A stretch of 34,845 nt of DNA from Methylococcaceae bacterium (GTDB lineage: Bacteria; Pseudomonadota; Gammaproteobacteria; Methylococcales; Methylomonadaceae): assembly GCA_006844585.1 (NCBI GenBank), contig SPJM01000085.1:1-34845 (forward strand). The letters are read 5' to 3'. The stretch's first letter is position 1; each line of letters starts with the position of its first letter. Below the pieces are notes generated by a model. It had not been told where the DNA came from, searched no databases, and worked only from the letters and a program-made list of their open reading frames with translations. Below, piece by piece: positions 33,166 to 34,845 of the stretch. A program made the translations under genes and the position numbers.

Positions 33166-34482
33166 TTAGGCGCCGGTGCAACGCGCCCAAAGGTCATGTT
33201 CGTCTGCTTCTTCCAGCTCGACCTCAACAAAGTCGCCTACTCTTAAATGAGTAGCGCCGTCTATAAATACCTGCCCGTCAATTTCCGGCGCATCAGCTTT
33301 GCTGCGAGCCACCGCACCTTCTTCCACAACCTCATCCACCAACACCATTTCCGTTTTACCGATTCTTTTCTGTAAACGATCAGCACTAATTTGGGCTTGA
33401 TGAGCCATAAACCGCTCCAACCTCTCCTGCTTAAGCTGTTCCGGCACCGGATCGGCAAATTGATTGGCCGCCGCGCCTTTAACCGGAGAATAAGCAAAAC
33501 ATCCCACTCTATCCATTTGCGCCTCGCTCAAAAACTCAAGCAAAGATTCAAATTCCTGTTCGGTTTCACCCGGAAATCCGACAATAAATGTGCTGCGAAT
33601 AGTCATGTCAGGGCAAATTTCTCGCCAAGTTTTAATGCGCTGCAAATTATTTTCAGCCGCCGCCGGTCTCTTCATCAGCTTCAAAATTCGACTATCAGCA
33701 TGTTGAAAAGGAATATCCAAATAAGGAAGAACCTTGCCCTCAGCCATTAATGAAACCACTTCATCCACATGCGGGTACGGATAAACATAATGCATTCTTA
33801 CCCAAATACCTAACTCCCCCAATGCAGCCGCCAAATCATAAAATCGACTACTGACTTCCCGCCCTCGCCAGCGCCTACTCTGATAACGCAAATCCAAACC
33901 GTAAGCGCTGGTGTCTTGTGAAACGACCAATAACTCCTTAACGCCGGCCTCTGCCAATTTTTCCGCTTCCTGCAGAACATCGTCTACCGGACGACTGACC
34001 AAATCTCCGCGCATGGAAGGAATAATGCAAAAACTGCAACGATGATTACAGCCTTCTGAAATTTTTAAATAGGCATAATGCTGAGGCGTTAACTTAATGC
34101 CTTGGGGCGGTATCAAGCTGGTAAACGGATTATGAGCAGGCGGTAGATGCTCGTGAACCGCATCGACAACCTCATCCGTTGCATGTGCGCCGGTAATTTT
34201 CAGCACCTGAGGGTGGCGAGCTAAAATCTCATCCTGTCGCGCACCCAAACAACCGGTTACGATCACTTTACCGTTTTCCGCCAAAGCTTCGCCTATGCTG
34301 TCTAAAGATTCTTCAACAGCCGCATCAATAAAGCCGCAGGTGTTAACCACCACCAGATCCGATTCCTGATAATTCGGCGACACTAAATATCCTTCACTGC
34401 GCAAGCGCGTCAAGATCTGTTCGCTATCAACCAATGCCTTAGGGCAACCCAAACTAATAAATCCAACTTTCGGATTACTCAT
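33166..34482 (-). CDS. rimO: ribosomal protein uS12 methylthiotransferase RimO
   Basis: RimO is a radical-SAM enzyme that methylthiolates the conserved Asp of ribosomal protein S12. The N-terminal domain has the auxiliary-cluster cysteines C13 (SLGCPK), C49 (NTCGF) and C78 (TGCLG). The radical-SAM motif is CNHRCSFC (C145, C149, C152). The C-terminal TRAM domain is about residues 370-438. The ATG at 34482 is used because it opens the conserved [21 protein letters not shown] and has AGAGAAG just upstream. A frame extending 22 codons further would overlap the DsrC-like gene and has no conserved residues. The resulting 438 aa matches the family. It lies 19 nt downstream of the dsrC-like gene, so the two are probably co-transcribed. 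Confidence 0.96.
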   Translation of the reverse strand: MSNPKVGFISLGCPKALVDSEQILTRLRSEGYLVSPNYQESDLVVVNTCGFIDAAVEESLDSIGEALAENGKVIVTGCLGARQDEILARHPQVLKITGAHATDEVVDAVHEHLPPAHNPFTSLIPPQGIKLTPQHYAYLKISEGCNHRCSFCIIPSMRGDLVSRPVDDVLQEAEKLAEAGVKELLVVSQDTSAYGLDLRYQSRRWRGREVSSRFYDLAAALGELGIWVRMHYVYPYPHVDEVVSLMAEGKVLPYLDIPFQHADSRILKLMKRPAAAENNLQRIKTWREICPDMTIRSTFIVGFPGETEQEFESLLEFLSEAQMDRVGCFAYSPVKGAAANQFADPVPEQLKQERLERFMAHQAQISADRLQKRIGKTEMVLVDEVVEEGAVARSKADAPEIDGQVFIDGATHLRVGDFVEVELEEADEHDLWARCTGA

Positions 34483-34501
34483 ATCTTCTCTACTAGATGT
34501 T

Positions 34502-34834
34502 TTATAAACAAGTCGGCGGCTTCGGTAAGCCGGCGCATTTACAGGCATATTTTAGCGGGCCGTCGGGAAATAAACGGTGCAAATAGCGGCTTTCGCCTTT
34601 CTCAGCACCTAATTTCTTACGGATTGCCCGACTAAAAACACGCATATTCGGCAAGTGCTTAAATTGCTGATAATAGTCGCGAATAAAGAATATAATTTCG
34701 AAATGCGCATCAGACAAACTAATCTGATTTAACTTAGCGATTTCATGCGCAACATTCTCGTCCCAACATTGATGGTCGCACAAAAAACCCTCATCATTGG
34801 TTTCCAATTCGCACCCAGCTACAATTAATGCCAT
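34502..34834 (-). CDS. DsrC/TusE family sulfur-carrier protein with both C-terminal cysteines
   Basis: This 110-aa protein belongs to the DsrC/TusE family of sulfur-transfer proteins ([34 protein letters not shown]). The flexible C-terminal arm reads [14 protein letters not shown]. It has the penultimate Cys109 used by all sulfur-carrying members and a second Cys98 exactly 11 residues earlier. That two-Cys arm is the hallmark of DsrC proper, whereas TusE, which serves tRNA 2-thiouridine synthesis, keeps only the penultimate Cys. A third Cys at 100 is extra. No dsr or tus genes are in view (the window ends 11 nt upstream), so the partner is unknown. It could take part in 2-thiouridine synthesis or in a DsrC-type thiol relay or regulation. 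It precedes rimO on the same strand. Confidence 0.88.
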   Translation of the reverse strand: MALIVAGCELETNDEGFLCDHQCWDENVAHEIAKLNQISLSDAHFEIIFFIRDYYQQFKHLPNMRVFSRAIRKKLGAEKGESRYLHRLFPDGPLKYACKCAGLPKPPTCL

Positions 34835-34845
34835 GATTTTATAGT

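Noticed and set aside
33154-33170. Small hairpin CCTAAT/ATTAGG at the rimO stop
   Set aside because: A 6-bp AT-rich stem that overlaps the stop codon, with no T tract on the minus strand.
34483-34548. Upstream extension of rimO by 22 codons
   Set aside because: The conserved RimO N-terminus begins at the ATG at 34482 with a good ribosome-binding site; the extension overlaps the DsrC-like gene and is not family-like.
1-34845. tRNA, rRNA, CRISPR array, integrase or full insertion sequence
   Set aside because: I looked for cloverleaf-like GTTCGANTC segments, regularly spaced repeats and transposase or integrase motifs and found none.

Overview
The window looks like a chromosomal segment of a moderately AT-rich gammaproteobacterium. 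It carries a lipoprotein-sorting pair (LolC/LolD), a BamE lipoprotein, Fur, a DsrC/TusE-family protein, RimO, SecA, a cold-shock protein, glycogen phosphorylase and the proA-nadD-rsfS housekeeping run. The combination and style of genes remind me of Methylococcales-type methanotrophs, but no methane-oxidation gene is present, so that placement is a low-confidence inference. No rRNA, tRNA, CRISPR array, transposase gene or prophage was seen.

Layout. (1) About 1-12,960, plus strand: a surface-polysaccharide cluster. A SAM methyltransferase and a Wzm/Wzt-type ABC exporter, whose ATPase has a C-terminal extension of the glycan-recognition type, are followed by a GT4 and a GT2 glycosyltransferase, a methyltransferase-GNAT fusion, a 1760-residue protein (PIG-L/LmbE deacetylase, GT2, coiled coil, WbsX-like domain, GT4, GT2) and a last GT2. 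Together they probably assemble, modify and export an O-antigen or similar glycan. (2) About 13,000-16,100: bamE diverges from fur; fur, lolC and lolD run together on the plus strand. (3) About 16,200-19,970, minus strand: a PAS/GGDEF/EAL cyclic-di-GMP protein, 2 nt behind an isochorismatase-fold gene that lacks the usual catalytic Asp, plus an RRM-type RNA-binding protein. (4) About 20,000-22,830: the remnant of a STAND-type ATPase gene, then proA-nadD-rsfS behind a good sigma70 promoter. (5) About 22,850-28,690, minus strand: an APC permease, an L-serine dehydratase and glycogen phosphorylase. (6) About 29,300-34,840: secA (minus), cspA (plus), and dsrC-like and rimO (minus).

The least expected non-coding feature is a ~205-bp element with imperfect ~35-bp terminal inverted repeats (a MITE candidate). 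It is inserted exactly at the glgP stop codon and flanked by the trinucleotide TTA. Related fragments lie upstream of glgP and next to the permease gene. Two extragenic palindromes share a GGCT-AT-rich-AGCC core. A 24-bp perfect palindrome lies upstream of cspA, and a large inverted repeat separates the convergent cspA and rimO genes.

The best candidates for undescribed biology are the multi-enzyme glycan protein with its acetyltransferase/methyltransferase partner, and the pairing of an apparently Asp-less isochorismatase-fold protein with a cyclic-di-GMP enzyme. All functional calls are from reading the sequence; no database search was run.
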